Of a stretch of DNA of 41,476 nt, positions 8,543 to 16,610 are shown piece by piece; position 1 is the stretch's first letter; each line of letters starts with the position of its first letter. Source of the DNA: Brevundimonas sp. UBA5713 (GTDB lineage: Bacteria; Pseudomonadota; Alphaproteobacteria; Caulobacterales; Caulobacteraceae); assembly GCF_002419815.1 (NCBI RefSeq), contig NZ_DIGV01000027.1, positions 1 through 41,476 of the forward strand. The letters are read 5' to 3'. The notes beneath the pieces are model-generated. The model worked only from the letters and a program-made list of their open reading frames with translations, was not told the origin of the DNA and did no database searches. The position numbers were made by a program, and so were the translations under genes.

Positions 8543-9871
8543 ATGGCGGGCACCATGAGCCAGATTGACGCCTATTCCGCAGATAACCGACGCCTGGGCT
8601 GGGACGTGGCCGCCCTTGTTGTGGCGGGCAATATGATCGGGTCGGGGGTCTATCTCCTGCCTGTGACCTTGGCCCCCACGGGCAGTTCCAGCCTGATTGG
8701 CTGGATCGTGTGCGGTATCGGCGCGGTGACGCTGGCGCTGGTGTTTGGCGGTCTGGGGCGGATGATGCCCAAGGCCGACGGCTTGGCCGATTTTGCCTCG
8801 CAAGGGCTGGGGCGCTTTCTCGGCTATCAGGCGGGGCTGTTCTACTGGGCCGCGTGTCTGGTCGGCAATGTGGCCGTGGCGGTGGCGGCGGTCGGCTATC
8901 TGGCCTTCTTTTTTCCGGTCCTGAGAGAGCCGGTGTGGGGCGCGGCGGCTAATCTGGGCCTGCTGTGGATCACGACGGGTATCTATGCGCTGGGCACGCG
9001 CTCGGCGGCGCGTTTTGGGGCGTTGAGCCTCGCGATTGGTCTGGTGCCGATCGTTCTGGCGATCATCGCCGGAGCCATGGCCTTTGACGGCAGCCTGTTT
9101 GCGGCCAGCTGGAGCCCGTCTGGCGAGGCGCTGACCAAGACGGTGCCTGCCTCCCTCGCGATCATCTTCTGGGCGTTTCTGGGGGTCGAGAGCGCCGCTG
9201 TGCTGTCGGCGCGGGTGAAGAACCCGTCGCGCGATGTGGGGCTGGCCTCGGTCATGGGCGTGCTGTTGGCCTTTGCAGTCTATGTGGCGGCCTGTGTGGC
9301 GGTGTTTGGCGTTATTCCGGCGGGCGTACTGGCGGAATCGACCAGCCCGTTTGCCGATTTGGTGGCGCGCGTCATGGGGGCCTCGGTGGCGGGGCTGGTG
9401 GCGGCCTGTGCGGTCATCAAGACCTGCGGGACCATTGTCGGCTGGACCATGACCGGCGGCGAGACGGCGCGGGCGGCGGCGGAAAAGGGCTGGCTGCCGC
9501 GCGGTTTCGGCGGCGCGCAGGCGGGCAAGACGCCGTGGACCAATCCGGTGCTGATGGGCGGTATCATGAGCGTACTGCTGCTGATCAGTGTGCAGCCCAG
9601 TCTTGGCAAGCAGTTTGAAATGCTGATCGGCGTCACCTCTGTGCTGACACTGTGTCTGTACGCGGTGTGTTCGCTGTCGCTGTTGAAGGTGGCCAAGGGC
9701 TGGCACTGGCGTCTGCTGGGCGTGTTCGGTCTGGTGTTTTCGGCCTTTGCCGTGGTGGCTGCGGCAGGCGGATATGTGCTGCCGAGCCTCGGATTTTTCG
9801 CGGTGACCAGTCTGGCTTGGTTCTGGGTTCGTCATCGCAAAGCCACGAACATCGATTTGAATGCGGGATAA
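8543..9871 (+). CDS. Amino-acid permease of the APC superfamily
   Basis: About 440 residues with roughly twelve hydrophobic segments. The first segment contains AALVVAGNMIGSGVYLLP, the unwound GxxIGxG substrate-binding motif of TM1 in APC transporters such as the arginine/agmatine and basic amino acid antiporters. Later segments include IIFWAFLGVESAAVLSARVKNPSRDVG, typical of TM6 and its following loop. Inner-membrane uptake or exchange of an amino acid is inferred; specificity is not. The ATG at 8555 (MSQIDAY) is an equally good start. It is divergent from the HAD gene and 86 bp before carA, which has its own Shine-Dalgarno. Confidence 0.9.
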   Translation: MAGTMSQIDAYSADNRRLGWDVAALVVAGNMIGSGVYLLPVTLAPTGSSSLIGWIVCGIGAVTLALVFGGLGRMMPKADGLADFASQGLGRFLGYQAGLFYWAACLVGNVAVAVAAVGYLAFFFPVLREPVWGAAANLGLLWITTGIYALGTRSAARFGALSLAIGLVPIVLAIIAGAMAFDGSLFAASWSPSGEALTKTVPASLAIIFWAFLGVESAAVLSARVKNPSRDVGLASVMGVLLAFAVYVAACVAVFGVIPAGVLAESTSPFADLVARVMGASVAGLVAACAVIKTCGTIVGWTMTGGETARAAAEKGWLPRGFGGAQAGKTPWTNPVLMGGIMSVLLLISVQPSLGKQFEMLIGVTSVLTLCLYAVCSLSLLKVAKGWHWRLLGVFGLVFSAFAVVAAAGGYVLPSLGFFAVTSLAWFWVRHRKATNIDLNAG

Positions 9872-9957
9872 CGCACGATGGCGGGTTGACCGGACCCGTC
9901 AGACTGCCTAGTGACCGCGCCGTTTAACTACTGCTTTGCCGATTAGGAGCCTGCGCC

Positions 9958-11118
9958 ATGACGTCCCAGATTTTGTCCGGTGCAACGGGGGTTCTGGTAT
10001 TGGCAGACGGCACCGTGTTTTCAGGTGTGGGGGCCGGTGCGACCGGCTCGGCCATCGGTGAGGTGGTCTTCAACACCGCCATGACCGGCTATCAGGAAAT
10101 CCTGACCGACCCGTCCTATATGAGCCAGATTCTGGCCTTTACCTTCCCGCACGTCGGCAATGTCGGTGTGAATGTGGAAGACGTTGAACAGGTGACCGAA
10201 GTGGCCGGTAAGGCCGCTGTGGGCGCTGTGTTCCGCGATGTGCCGACCGATCCGGCGAACTGGCGCGCGGGCGGTGAGTTTGATGCGTGGCTGAAGAGCC
10301 GCAATGTGGTTGCTCTGGCCGGTGTCGATACCCGCGCCCTGACCCAGCTGATCCGTGACAAGGGTGCGCCGCATGCGGTGATCGCCCACGATCCGGAAGG
10401 CAATTTCGATCTGGACGCTCTGGTCGCCAAGGCCCGCGAGTGGAAGGGGCTGGTGGGTCTGGACCTCGCCAAGGAAGCCACCACCCTGCAAGCCTTTGAA
10501 TGGAACGAAGGCGTGTGGGAATGGCCGGCAGGTTATCCGCGTGTCGAGGCGACCGACAAGAATGTCGTGGTCATCGACTATGGCGTGAAGCGCAACATCC
10601 TGCGGGCGCTGGCCTCGACCGGCTGCAAGATCACCGTGGTTCCGGCGGACACCAAGGCCGAGGACGTGCTGGCCCGCAATCCGGACGGCATCGTCCTGTC
10701 AAACGGTCCGGGCGACCCCGCCGCGACCGGCCAGTACGCCGTGCCGGAAATCCAGAAGCTGGTTGCCAGCGGCAAGCCGATCATGGGCATCTGCTTGGGC
10801 CACCAAATGCTGGCGATTGCACTGGGTGCGAAGACCATCAAGATGGATCAGGGCCACCACGGCGCGAACCATCCGGTCAAGGACCTGACGACCGGCAAGG
10901 TCGAGATCGTGTCCATGAACCACGGCTTCGCTGTTGACCAAGCCAGCCTGCCGGAAGGTGTGGTGGAAACCCACGTCAGCCTGTTCGACGGCACCAACTG
11001 CGGCATTGCTTTGAGCGGTAAACCTGTGTTTTCTGTCCAGCACCACCCAGAGGCGTCTCCTGGGCCGACGGACAGCCTGTATCTGTTCAATCGTTTTGCA
11101 GAATCCATGCGGGGATAG
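9958..11118 (+). CDS. carA: Carbamoyl-phosphate synthase small (glutaminase) subunit
   Basis: The 386-residue protein has the CarA N-terminal domain (ATGVLVLADGTVFSG, GEVVFNTAMTGYQEILTDPSY) and a class I glutamine amidotransferase domain with nucleophile C279 in GICLGHQ and catalytic H363 and E365 in QHHPEASPGP. It hydrolyses glutamine and channels ammonia to CarB. A good Shine-Dalgarno (AGGAG, 9945-9949) sits 8 nt before the ATG. Its stop codon TAG abuts the ATG of the next gene (TAGATG), so the downstream glycosyltransferase-like gene is probably translationally coupled. Length is normal for the family (about 380). Confidence 0.98.
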   Translation: MTSQILSGATGVLVLADGTVFSGVGAGATGSAIGEVVFNTAMTGYQEILTDPSYMSQILAFTFPHVGNVGVNVEDVEQVTEVAGKAAVGAVFRDVPTDPANWRAGGEFDAWLKSRNVVALAGVDTRALTQLIRDKGAPHAVIAHDPEGNFDLDALVAKAREWKGLVGLDLAKEATTLQAFEWNEGVWEWPAGYPRVEATDKNVVVIDYGVKRNILRALASTGCKITVVPADTKAEDVLARNPDGIVLSNGPGDPAATGQYAVPEIQKLVASGKPIMGICLGHQMLAIALGAKTIKMDQGHHGANHPVKDLTTGKVEIVSMNHGFAVDQASLPEGVVETHVSLFDGTNCGIALSGKPVFSVQHHPEASPGPTDSLYLFNRFAESMRG

Positions 11119-12084
11119 ATGGCAGTAACTGCGGTGAAGTCACCTTATCTAAGGTGGCTGGCTACCGCGCTGGCAGGCAGCGAAACGAGCTGTCTAGACG
11201 GCGCTCCCGGGGGGGAGAACATCGTCTTGGGATATGCCACCGGCTACGACGTAGCCGACGTTGCCATATTCGTCCGCTCGTTGCGTTCACATTACAAAGG
11301 GCCCGTCGCTCTGGTGGTTGATAACAACCCCGAGCTACGGGCCTTTTTATTTGCGCACGATATCGAAGCCGTGGATGAGCCCAAGGTCTGCGGCAAGGGA
11401 TGGTTGCCGAATGCCGTGGTGTCGCGCTTTGCGGGGTTTGATGCCCTGCTGCGCGAACGTCCGTGGGTCCGGCACGCCTTTTTGACCGATGTGCGCGACG
11501 TGGTGTTTCAGGGCGATCCCTTTGTAGAGCCTCTGGAACGGCTGGAGTTTTTCGCCGAGTGCGAAAAGCCTTTGGCGTCGCACGCCTTCAACATGAAATA
11601 TTTGCGCGCCGTGGCGGGCGATTGTCTGGCGCAGGTGGTGGCGGACAAGGCCTGTATTTGCGTGGGCACGGTGATGGGCCAGCGCGAGGACCTGATGCGG
11701 TTCTGTCGCCTGATCCTGTCGCTGGGAGCCATCCCGCGATCAGAGATTGGCGGGGCGTTCGGGGCCGATCAGGCGACCTGTAATCTGGCGGTTCATCTGG
11801 GGCTGCTGGAAAGCACTGTGAAGCCCAATCACAGCCGCGTCGCCACTCTGGGTCTGGTGGAGCGCAGTCAGCTGAAGCTGGACGGTGTCCGGATTGTGAA
11901 TCCCGATGGAACCGACAGTCCTGTGGTGCACCAATATGACCGCCACGCCGATTTGGCCCAGACGATGTGGGAGACGTGGGCTCCGAACTATCAGCCCAAG
12001 GTCAGAAGGGCACCGCGGGACTTTCGGTCGCGGATCCTGCGCATGTACCAGTCGATCCGCAGGCGGACCGTCGAGCTGCGGTAG
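11119..12084 (+). CDS. Glycosyltransferase-like protein, GT-A fold type, coupled to carA
   Basis: The 321-residue product has no signal peptide. The N-terminus (NIVLGYATGYDVADVAIFVRSL, then VALVVDNNPELRAFL) looks like the nucleotide-binding half of a GT-A glycosyltransferase. LTDVRDVVFQGDPF (D124 and D127) resembles the acidic metal/sugar-nucleotide motif seen in nucleotide-diphospho-sugar transferases. A late HQYDRHADL segment may be the conserved histidine region, and the C-terminus is very basic (RSRILRMYQSIRRRTVELR), possibly a membrane-surface anchor. It starts directly at the carA stop codon. Donor and acceptor are unknown. Remaining doubt concerns the family name; that it is a real gene is well supported by coding character and coupling. 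Confidence 0.75.
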   Translation: MAVTAVKSPYLRWLATALAGSETSCLDGAPGGENIVLGYATGYDVADVAIFVRSLRSHYKGPVALVVDNNPELRAFLFAHDIEAVDEPKVCGKGWLPNAVVSRFAGFDALLRERPWVRHAFLTDVRDVVFQGDPFVEPLERLEFFAECEKPLASHAFNMKYLRAVAGDCLAQVVADKACICVGTVMGQREDLMRFCRLILSLGAIPRSEIGGAFGADQATCNLAVHLGLLESTVKPNHSRVATLGLVERSQLKLDGVRIVNPDGTDSPVVHQYDRHADLAQTMWETWAPNYQPKVRRAPRDFRSRILRMYQSIRRRTVELR

Positions 12085-12094
12085 TCGCCATATT

Positions 12095-12109
12095 TAATCG
12101 ATTATATAA
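12095..12109. promoter_or_regulatory. Putative operator of the island motif, upstream of the hydratase gene
   Basis: Read on the minus strand the site is TTATAT-AAT-CGATTA, an exact match to TTA-N6-CGATTA. It lies about 85 bp before the ATG of the PaaG-like hydratase, in an AT-rich stretch that also contains the 10-bp palindrome TAATCGATTA and a TATAAA. Binding by one of the two TetR proteins is inference. Confidence 0.5.
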
Positions 12110-12193
12110 ATATCGTTGACGAACCATGCGCTTCCGTGCGGCAATGAGGGATAAATGAAAGGCCGCGAAGGCCGCGCCACGAGGGAGGAACGG

Positions 12194-12994
12194 ATGGCAT
12201 TGGTGGAACTGTCCTGGCAGGGCGATGTCGCCGTGGTACGGCTGAACGATCCGGCAACGCTGAATGCGGTTTCGGTGCCGATGATCAAGGCGCTGTCGGC
12301 CGCTTTGGACGAGGTTGAAGCCAAGGCGAGGGCGATGGTGCTGACGGGTACCGGCAAGGGCTTTTGCTCGGGAGCCAATCTGTCTGCTTCCAATGACTCG
12401 CGAGAGAAGAACGAGGCCACGGGGCCGGGCGGACGCGACTATGATCCCGGTAAGGCGCTGGAGACGCACATCAATCCGCTGGTACTGAGGTTGACGCAAC
12501 TGGCCTGTCCGTGGGTGACAGCGGTGAACGGCGCGGCGGCGGGTGTCGGGGCCAGTTTTGCCCTGTTGGGCGATATGGTGGTGGCGTCCGATCAGGCCTA
12601 TTTCCTGCAAGCCTTTGCCAAGGTGGGCTTGGTGCCCGACGGCGGTTCATCGCATTTGCTGGTTCGCACTGTGGGGCGGGTACGGGCCATGGAACTGATG
12701 CTGCTGGCGGATCGACTGCCCGCCGCCAAGGCGATGGAGTGGGGGCTGGTCAACCGCGTCGTCGCGGCCGATGGCCTGATGGACGAGGCACTGCATTTGG
12801 CGGGGCGGCTGGGCTCGGGCGCGGCCAGTCTGAAATCTATCCGCAAACTGGCGTGGGCGGCGGTCGATGGCGGTTTTGATGCCAGCCTGAAGGCCGAGCG
12901 CGAGGCGCAGCGCGAAGTCGGGCAAACGGCTGACCACCGCGAGGGCGTGATGGCCTTTGTGCAAAAGCGACCGGCGCAGTTCAGCGGCCAATAG
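12194..12994 (+). CDS. Enoyl-CoA hydratase/isomerase family protein (PaaG-like)
   Basis: I start at the ATG at 12194, which has a strong Shine-Dalgarno (GGGAGGA) and begins with the family's MALVELSWQGDVAVVRLNDP; the upstream ATG at 12155 adds a charged tail. The 266-residue crotonase-fold protein shows the first oxyanion-hole segment GKGFCSGANLS and the second NGAAAGVGASFALLGD, then FAKVGLVPDGGSSHLLVR. An aspartate occupies the position of the usual second catalytic glutamate, as in PaaG-type isomerases/hydratases. It therefore acts on an acyl-CoA double bond, perhaps as isomerase rather than hydratase. It is a single-gene unit converging on the TetR gene with stops 3 bp apart, and an island operator motif lies upstream. 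Confidence 0.9.
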   Translation: MALVELSWQGDVAVVRLNDPATLNAVSVPMIKALSAALDEVEAKARAMVLTGTGKGFCSGANLSASNDSREKNEATGPGGRDYDPGKALETHINPLVLRLTQLACPWVTAVNGAAAGVGASFALLGDMVVASDQAYFLQAFAKVGLVPDGGSSHLLVRTVGRVRAMELMLLADRLPAAKAMEWGLVNRVVAADGLMDEALHLAGRLGSGAASLKSIRKLAWAAVDGGFDASLKAEREAQREVGQTADHREGVMAFVQKRPAQFSGQ

Positions 12995-12997
12995 GGT

Positions 12998-13648
12998 TCA
13001 GGCGCGGCCCGATTTGATGGTCACGGCGGTGGTCGCCCCCGCCTTTTCGATCAGCAGGCCGCGCAGGACCATGTCGAGCAGGGTGTCTGTGTAACGGCGG
13101 CGAAGGCCGTCATCGATGCCGTCGATATCGAAAGCGTGTTTGAGAATGTTCTGGCTGAAGAACAGGTGATCACACGCGCCCAGAACGATGAAATAGAACA
13201 TGATCGGATCGATGGGCCGGATAAGGCCCGCCGCCTCGGCTTCGGCCAAAAGCTGGCGCTGGACCTCGGCCAAGGGGGCCGAGATGGTGCGCGCCACCTC
13301 TGCCGCCGTGTCTGGCTGCATGAACAGCGCGTGCAGCAGACGGTTGATGAACGGGAAGCGGTAGTAGGTCGTGATCACGCCCTTGATGTGCAGCTTGATC
13401 TTTTCGACCGGATCCAGATCCATCTGCACCAGCTCCTGAAGCTGGCCGAGGGCGCGGCTGAGGACATCCTGCGCCAAGGCGGTGAGCAGACCCGACTTGC
13501 CGCCGAAATAGTATTTCACCAGAGCCGAGTTCAACTGGGCGCGGGCGGCGATGTCGCTGAGCGGGACATCGACCGATCCTGTCTCGATCATCAGGGCGGC
13601 GGTGGCCGCGAGAAGCTGATCGCGCGAGGCGGTACTGTCGCGGGCCAT
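12998..13648 (-). CDS. TetR-family transcriptional regulator (first of two paralogues)
   Basis: The 216-residue protein (start at the ATG 13648, MARDSTASRDQLL) has an N-terminal HTH, LSDIAARAQLNSALVKYYFGGKSGLL, and an all-helical ligand-binding domain. It closely resembles the TetR protein at 36877: both share the recognition helix LNSALVKYYFG and the pattern of a KL-IH-x-GV-TY segment, YP/FP-x-NRL-H and a C-terminal GACDxLFF. It is the last gene of an SDR - CaiB - TetR operon, starting 4 bp after the CaiB stop. TetR proteins of acyl-CoA islands usually repress their own operon and release DNA on binding a CoA thioester; that role is inferred. Confidence 0.93.
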   Translation of the reverse strand: MARDSTASRDQLLAATAALMIETGSVDVPLSDIAARAQLNSALVKYYFGGKSGLLTALAQDVLSRALGQLQELVQMDLDPVEKIKLHIKGVITTYYRFPFINRLLHALFMQPDTAAEVARTISAPLAEVQRQLLAEAEAAGLIRPIDPIMFYFIVLGACDHLFFSQNILKHAFDIDGIDDGLRRRYTDTLLDMVLRGLLIEKAGATTAVTIKSGRA

Positions 13649-13652
13649 GGTC

Positions 13653-14705
13653 TCAACCCTCACGCAAGGCGGGCGGCACCGGCGTGGGGGTAGGCGTGCC
13701 TGAATAGCGCGGTGCGGGGGCAGGCTGCTCTACGCCATCCACTGTGATGAAGGTGGTGCGGTTCTGGTTGTGGGCGGCCTTGGGGGCGTCGTTCATGGAC
13801 AGGACGGGGGTCACGCAGGCATCGACCGTGTCGAACACCGCGCACCAGTCGTCGCGGTTGCGGCTGGCAAACACCTCGGCGATGCGGGCCTTCTGCGCAG
13901 GCCAGCCGGACGGGTCCATTTGGTTGTCGAACAGGGGATCGCCCGCCAGATCAAGGCCCGTCAGGAAGGCGGCGTAGAACTGCGGCTCGATAGCACCGAC
14001 CGCCATATAGAGGCCGTCAGCAGTGCGATAGGTGTCGTAGAAGGGGGCGGCACCGTCCAGCAGGTTGCTCTCCCGCTCGTCCTGCCAGAAGCCTTTGGCA
14101 CGGAAGCCCCACATCATGGCCGTGAGCAAGGCCGAGCCATCGGTCATGGCACAGTCGACCACCTGTCCCTTGGCACCCGATTTGACGGCCAGAAGAGCGC
14201 TGACCATGCCAAAGGCCAGCATCATACCCCCGCCGCCGAAATCGCCTACGAGATTGAGCGGCACCACGGGCGCTTCATCCTTTCGGCCAATCATGTGCAA
14301 GGCACCGGAGACAGCGATGTAGTTGATGTCGTGACCCGCACGCGGAGCGTAAAAGCCGCTCTGGCCCCAGCCGGTCATGCGACCGTAAATCAGGTTCGGA
14401 TTATCAGCCAGCAGCACATCGGGGCCAAGGCCGAGACGTTCCATAACACCGGGTCTGAAGCCTTCGATCAGGCCATCGGCATCGCGGACCAGCTCGCGGA
14501 TAGCGGCTTGTCCTTCCGGCGATTTCAGATCGTGGTGGACGACAATGCGCGAGCGCAGCAGTGGATCGCCTTTATCCAGCGGCATACCCTTGCGCTCGAC
14601 CCGGATCACTTCGGCCCCGTGGTCGGCCAGCATCATGGCCGCGAACGGACCGGGGCCGAGGCCAGCGATTTCGATGATGCGAATGCCGTGAAGGGGACCG
14701 GCCAT
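13653..14705 (-). CDS. CaiB/BaiF-family CoA transferase-like: probable alpha-methylacyl-CoA racemase
   Basis: The start at 14705 has AGGAG 8 nt upstream and begins MAGPLHGIRIIEIAGLGPGPFAAM, the classic racemase N-terminus. In this 350-residue frame H125 (AGHDINY), D155 (GDFGGGG) and E240 (GAIEPQFY) fall where the catalytic His, Asp and Glu of alpha-methylacyl-CoA racemase are known (126, 156 and 241 in the mycobacterial enzyme, from memory). It should therefore epimerise 2-methylacyl-CoA rather than transfer CoA. That activity is needed to degrade methyl-branched chains such as isoprenoid acids or steroid side chains. It lies between an SDR (17 bp upstream) and the TetR gene, in one operon. 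Confidence 0.88.
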   Translation of the reverse strand: MAGPLHGIRIIEIAGLGPGPFAAMMLADHGAEVIRVERKGMPLDKGDPLLRSRIVVHHDLKSPEGQAAIRELVRDADGLIEGFRPGVMERLGLGPDVLLADNPNLIYGRMTGWGQSGFYAPRAGHDINYIAVSGALHMIGRKDEAPVVPLNLVGDFGGGGMMLAFGMVSALLAVKSGAKGQVVDCAMTDGSALLTAMMWGFRAKGFWQDERESNLLDGAAPFYDTYRTADGLYMAVGAIEPQFYAAFLTGLDLAGDPLFDNQMDPSGWPAQKARIAEVFASRNRDDWCAVFDTVDACVTPVLSMNDAPKAAHNQNRTTFITVDGVEQPAPAPRYSGTPTPTPVPPALREG

Positions 14706-14722
14706 GAAAGGCTCCTGTCGGG

Positions 14723-15493
14723 TTAGAGGCTTTGGCCATCGTCGAGGGTGAAGACCGATCCGGTCACCTGGGCACTGGCATCGGAGCACAGCCACAGAAG
14801 GGGAAGGTCGAGCGTGGCCGTGTCCATGAAGCGCGGGCGGGCAAAGCGCGCGAGCAGGGCCTTGCCGGTGGAGGTATCCTCCAGCCCCTCGGTCAGGTCC
14901 GTGTGCATATAGCCCGGCTCGATCATGTTGACGTTGATGCCCTTGGCCGCCCAGTCGCGGGCCAATACGCGGCCCAGCTGGTTCACGGCGGCCTTGGTGG
15001 CACTATAGGGGCCAAAATGGGCCGTCACATGGTGGGCCGTTATCGACGAGATGATGACGATGCGGCCATGGGCGCGGCTGGCCGAATCCTTGGCCATCAT
15101 GCGGCGGGCGGCCTCTCTTACGGTCAGGAAGGTACCCTTCAGGTTCACATCCATGACCTGATCGAAGCTTTCGACCGGCAGGTCGACCGCACGGCCGGGG
15201 ACGGTGATGCCCGCATTGGCGACCACACTGTGCACCTCGCCGAAACGGGCTTCGGCGGCGTCAAAGGCAGCGATGACGCTGGCTTCGTCGGCGACGTCCA
15301 TGGCGACGGCGAGGGCCTGTACGCCCAAGGCTTCGATCTCGGCCTTAAGTTCTTCGAGCAAGGCTGTGCGGCGGGCACCAATAACCAGATTGGCACCCGC
15401 ACGGGCGAGGCTGAGGGCAAAACCGCGACCGATGCCGGACGAGGCACCGGTGACAAGAATATTGCGGCCCGAGAGTGAAATCGATGTCGTCAT
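14723..15493 (-). CDS. Short-chain dehydrogenase/reductase
   Basis: A 256-residue classical SDR. It has the cofactor motif TGASSGIG (15-22), R41/R42 after the second strand (suggesting NADPH but not proving it), NAG in VVANAGI (93-95), and the catalytic triad S150, Y163, K167 (SSI and YSATK). The ATG at 15493 is preferred; a TTG at 15523 would add ten residues without support. It is the first gene of the leftward SDR - CaiB - TetR operon, with a putative operator 35 bp upstream. It probably oxidises or reduces a hydroxy- or keto-acyl-CoA, or a ring hydroxyl, of the island's substrate. The exact reaction is not readable. Confidence 0.92.
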   Translation of the reverse strand: MTTSISLSGRNILVTGASSGIGRGFALSLARAGANLVIGARRTALLEELKAEIEALGVQALAVAMDVADEASVIAAFDAAEARFGEVHSVVANAGITVPGRAVDLPVESFDQVMDVNLKGTFLTVREAARRMMAKDSASRAHGRIVIISSITAHHVTAHFGPYSATKAAVNQLGRVLARDWAAKGINVNMIEPGYMHTDLTEGLEDTSTGKALLARFARPRFMDTATLDLPLLWLCSDASAQVTGSVFTLDDGQSL

Positions 15494-15527
15494 AGTGGCG
15501 ATTGGTGGAGGGCCGAAGCGCAAAAGT

Positions 15528-15542
15528 CAATCGTACGATTAA
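15528..15542. promoter_or_regulatory. Putative operator of the island motif, SDR side
   Basis: Read on the minus strand this is TTAATC-GTA-CGATTG, one base off the TTA-N6-CGATTA consensus. It contains a perfect 12-bp palindrome AATCGTACGATT (15529-15540). It lies 35 bp upstream of the SDR that opens the operon containing the first TetR gene, where an autorepressor would bind. Confidence 0.55.
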
Positions 15543-15578
15543 ATTGGCTTGCCTTCCGCAGCGGCATCGCTCTTATTA

Positions 15579-15593
15579 TTCAATAATCGATTA
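15579..15593. promoter_or_regulatory. Putative operator of the island motif, NMO side
   Basis: TTCAAT-AAT-CGATTA on the plus strand, with the palindrome TAATCGATTA (15584-15593) at its end. It ends 27 bp before the GTG of the NMO-like gene. The 11-mer AAAACTAATCG formed here on the minus strand (15588-15598) recurs upstream of the second TetR gene (37595-37605). Confidence 0.45.
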
Positions 15594-15620
15594 GTTTTTT
15601 GGCGATGCGGGAGGGATATC

Positions 15621-16595
15621 GTGCTGAAGACGCGCTTTACCGAGGCCTTTGGTGTCGAGCACCCGATTGCGCAGGGCGGGATGCAGTGGGTCGGCACAGC
15701 TGAACTGGTGTCGGCGGTGGCTAATGCCGGTGCTCTGGGGTTCCTGACAGGGCTGACCCAGCCGACGCCCGAGGCGCTGGCCAAGGAAATTGCCCGCACA
15801 CGCGAGATGACGGACAAGCCGTTCGGGGTGAACCTGACGATCCTGCCGTCGATTAATCCGCCGCCCTATGCGGAGTATCGCGCCGCCATTATCGAGAGCG
15901 GCATCAAGGTGGTCGAGACGGCAGGCTATAAGCCGCAGGAGCATATCGACCACTTCAAAGCCCATGGTGTGAAGATCATCCATAAATGCACCGCTGTGCG
16001 TCACGCCCTGTCAGCAGAGCGGATGGGGGTGGATGCGATCTCCATCGACGGTTTCGAGTGCGCGGGCCATCCGGGCGAAGACGACATTCCCGGCCTGATC
16101 CTGATACCGGCGGCGGCAGACAAGCTGTCGGTGCCCATACTCGCCTCCGGCGGGTTTGGTGATGCGCGCGGTCTGGTCGCGGCGCTGGCGCTGGGCGCCG
16201 ATGGCGTAAACATGGGCACGCGCTTTTGTGCGACCAAGGAAGCGCCGATCCATGACGCCTTCAAACAGGCCATGGTCGAGAACGACGAGCGCGCCACCGA
16301 CATCATCTTCCGCACCTATCGCAACTCGGCCCGTGTGGCGAAAAACGCCATCAGCCAGCAGGTGATTGCTGCCGAGAAGGAAGGCCGTCCGTTCGAGGAT
16401 GTGGCGCATCTGGTGAAGGGTGTGCGCGGGCGTGAAGGCTTGGCCACTGGCGATACGGACCACGGCATCTGGACCGCAGGCATGGTGCAGGGGCTGATCC
16501 ATGATGTGCCCAGCGTGCAAGAGCTGGTGGATCGCATCATCGAAGAGGCCGAAGACCTTATTCGCCAGCGCCTTGCCGCGCTGGTTTCCAGATAA
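15621..16595 (+). CDS. NMO/2-nitropropane dioxygenase-family flavoprotein
   Basis: I start at the GTG at 15621, 6 nt after GGGAGGG; it gives the family start MLKTRFTEAFGVEHPIAQGGMQWVG. The 324-residue TIM-barrel protein has the FMN-site pattern GFECAGHPGEDD (H150 in the usual active-site position), LASGGFGDARGLVAALALGADGVNMGTRF for phosphate binding, and a lid region with FRTYRNSARV. Although named nitronate monooxygenase, members encoded beside thiolases and acyl-CoA dehydrogenases often act on CoA thioesters; IpdC of steroid-ring catabolism is annotated in this family. It opens a rightward operon with thiolase, SDR, FadB-like enzyme and thiolase. A reductase or dehydrogenase role in acyl-CoA breakdown is inferred. 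Confidence 0.88.
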   Translation: MLKTRFTEAFGVEHPIAQGGMQWVGTAELVSAVANAGALGFLTGLTQPTPEALAKEIARTREMTDKPFGVNLTILPSINPPPYAEYRAAIIESGIKVVETAGYKPQEHIDHFKAHGVKIIHKCTAVRHALSAERMGVDAISIDGFECAGHPGEDDIPGLILIPAAADKLSVPILASGGFGDARGLVAALALGADGVNMGTRFCATKEAPIHDAFKQAMVENDERATDIIFRTYRNSARVAKNAISQQVIAAEKEGRPFEDVAHLVKGVRGREGLATGDTDHGIWTAGMVQGLIHDVPSVQELVDRIIEEAEDLIRQRLAALVSR

Positions 16596-16610
16596 TCGGA
16601 GGAGGGGACG

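Noticed and set aside
15494..15523. TTG start extending the SDR by ten residues
   Set aside because: No Shine-Dalgarno precedes it and the added segment RFGPPPIAT is not typical; the ATG at 15493 gives the normal SDR lead-in.
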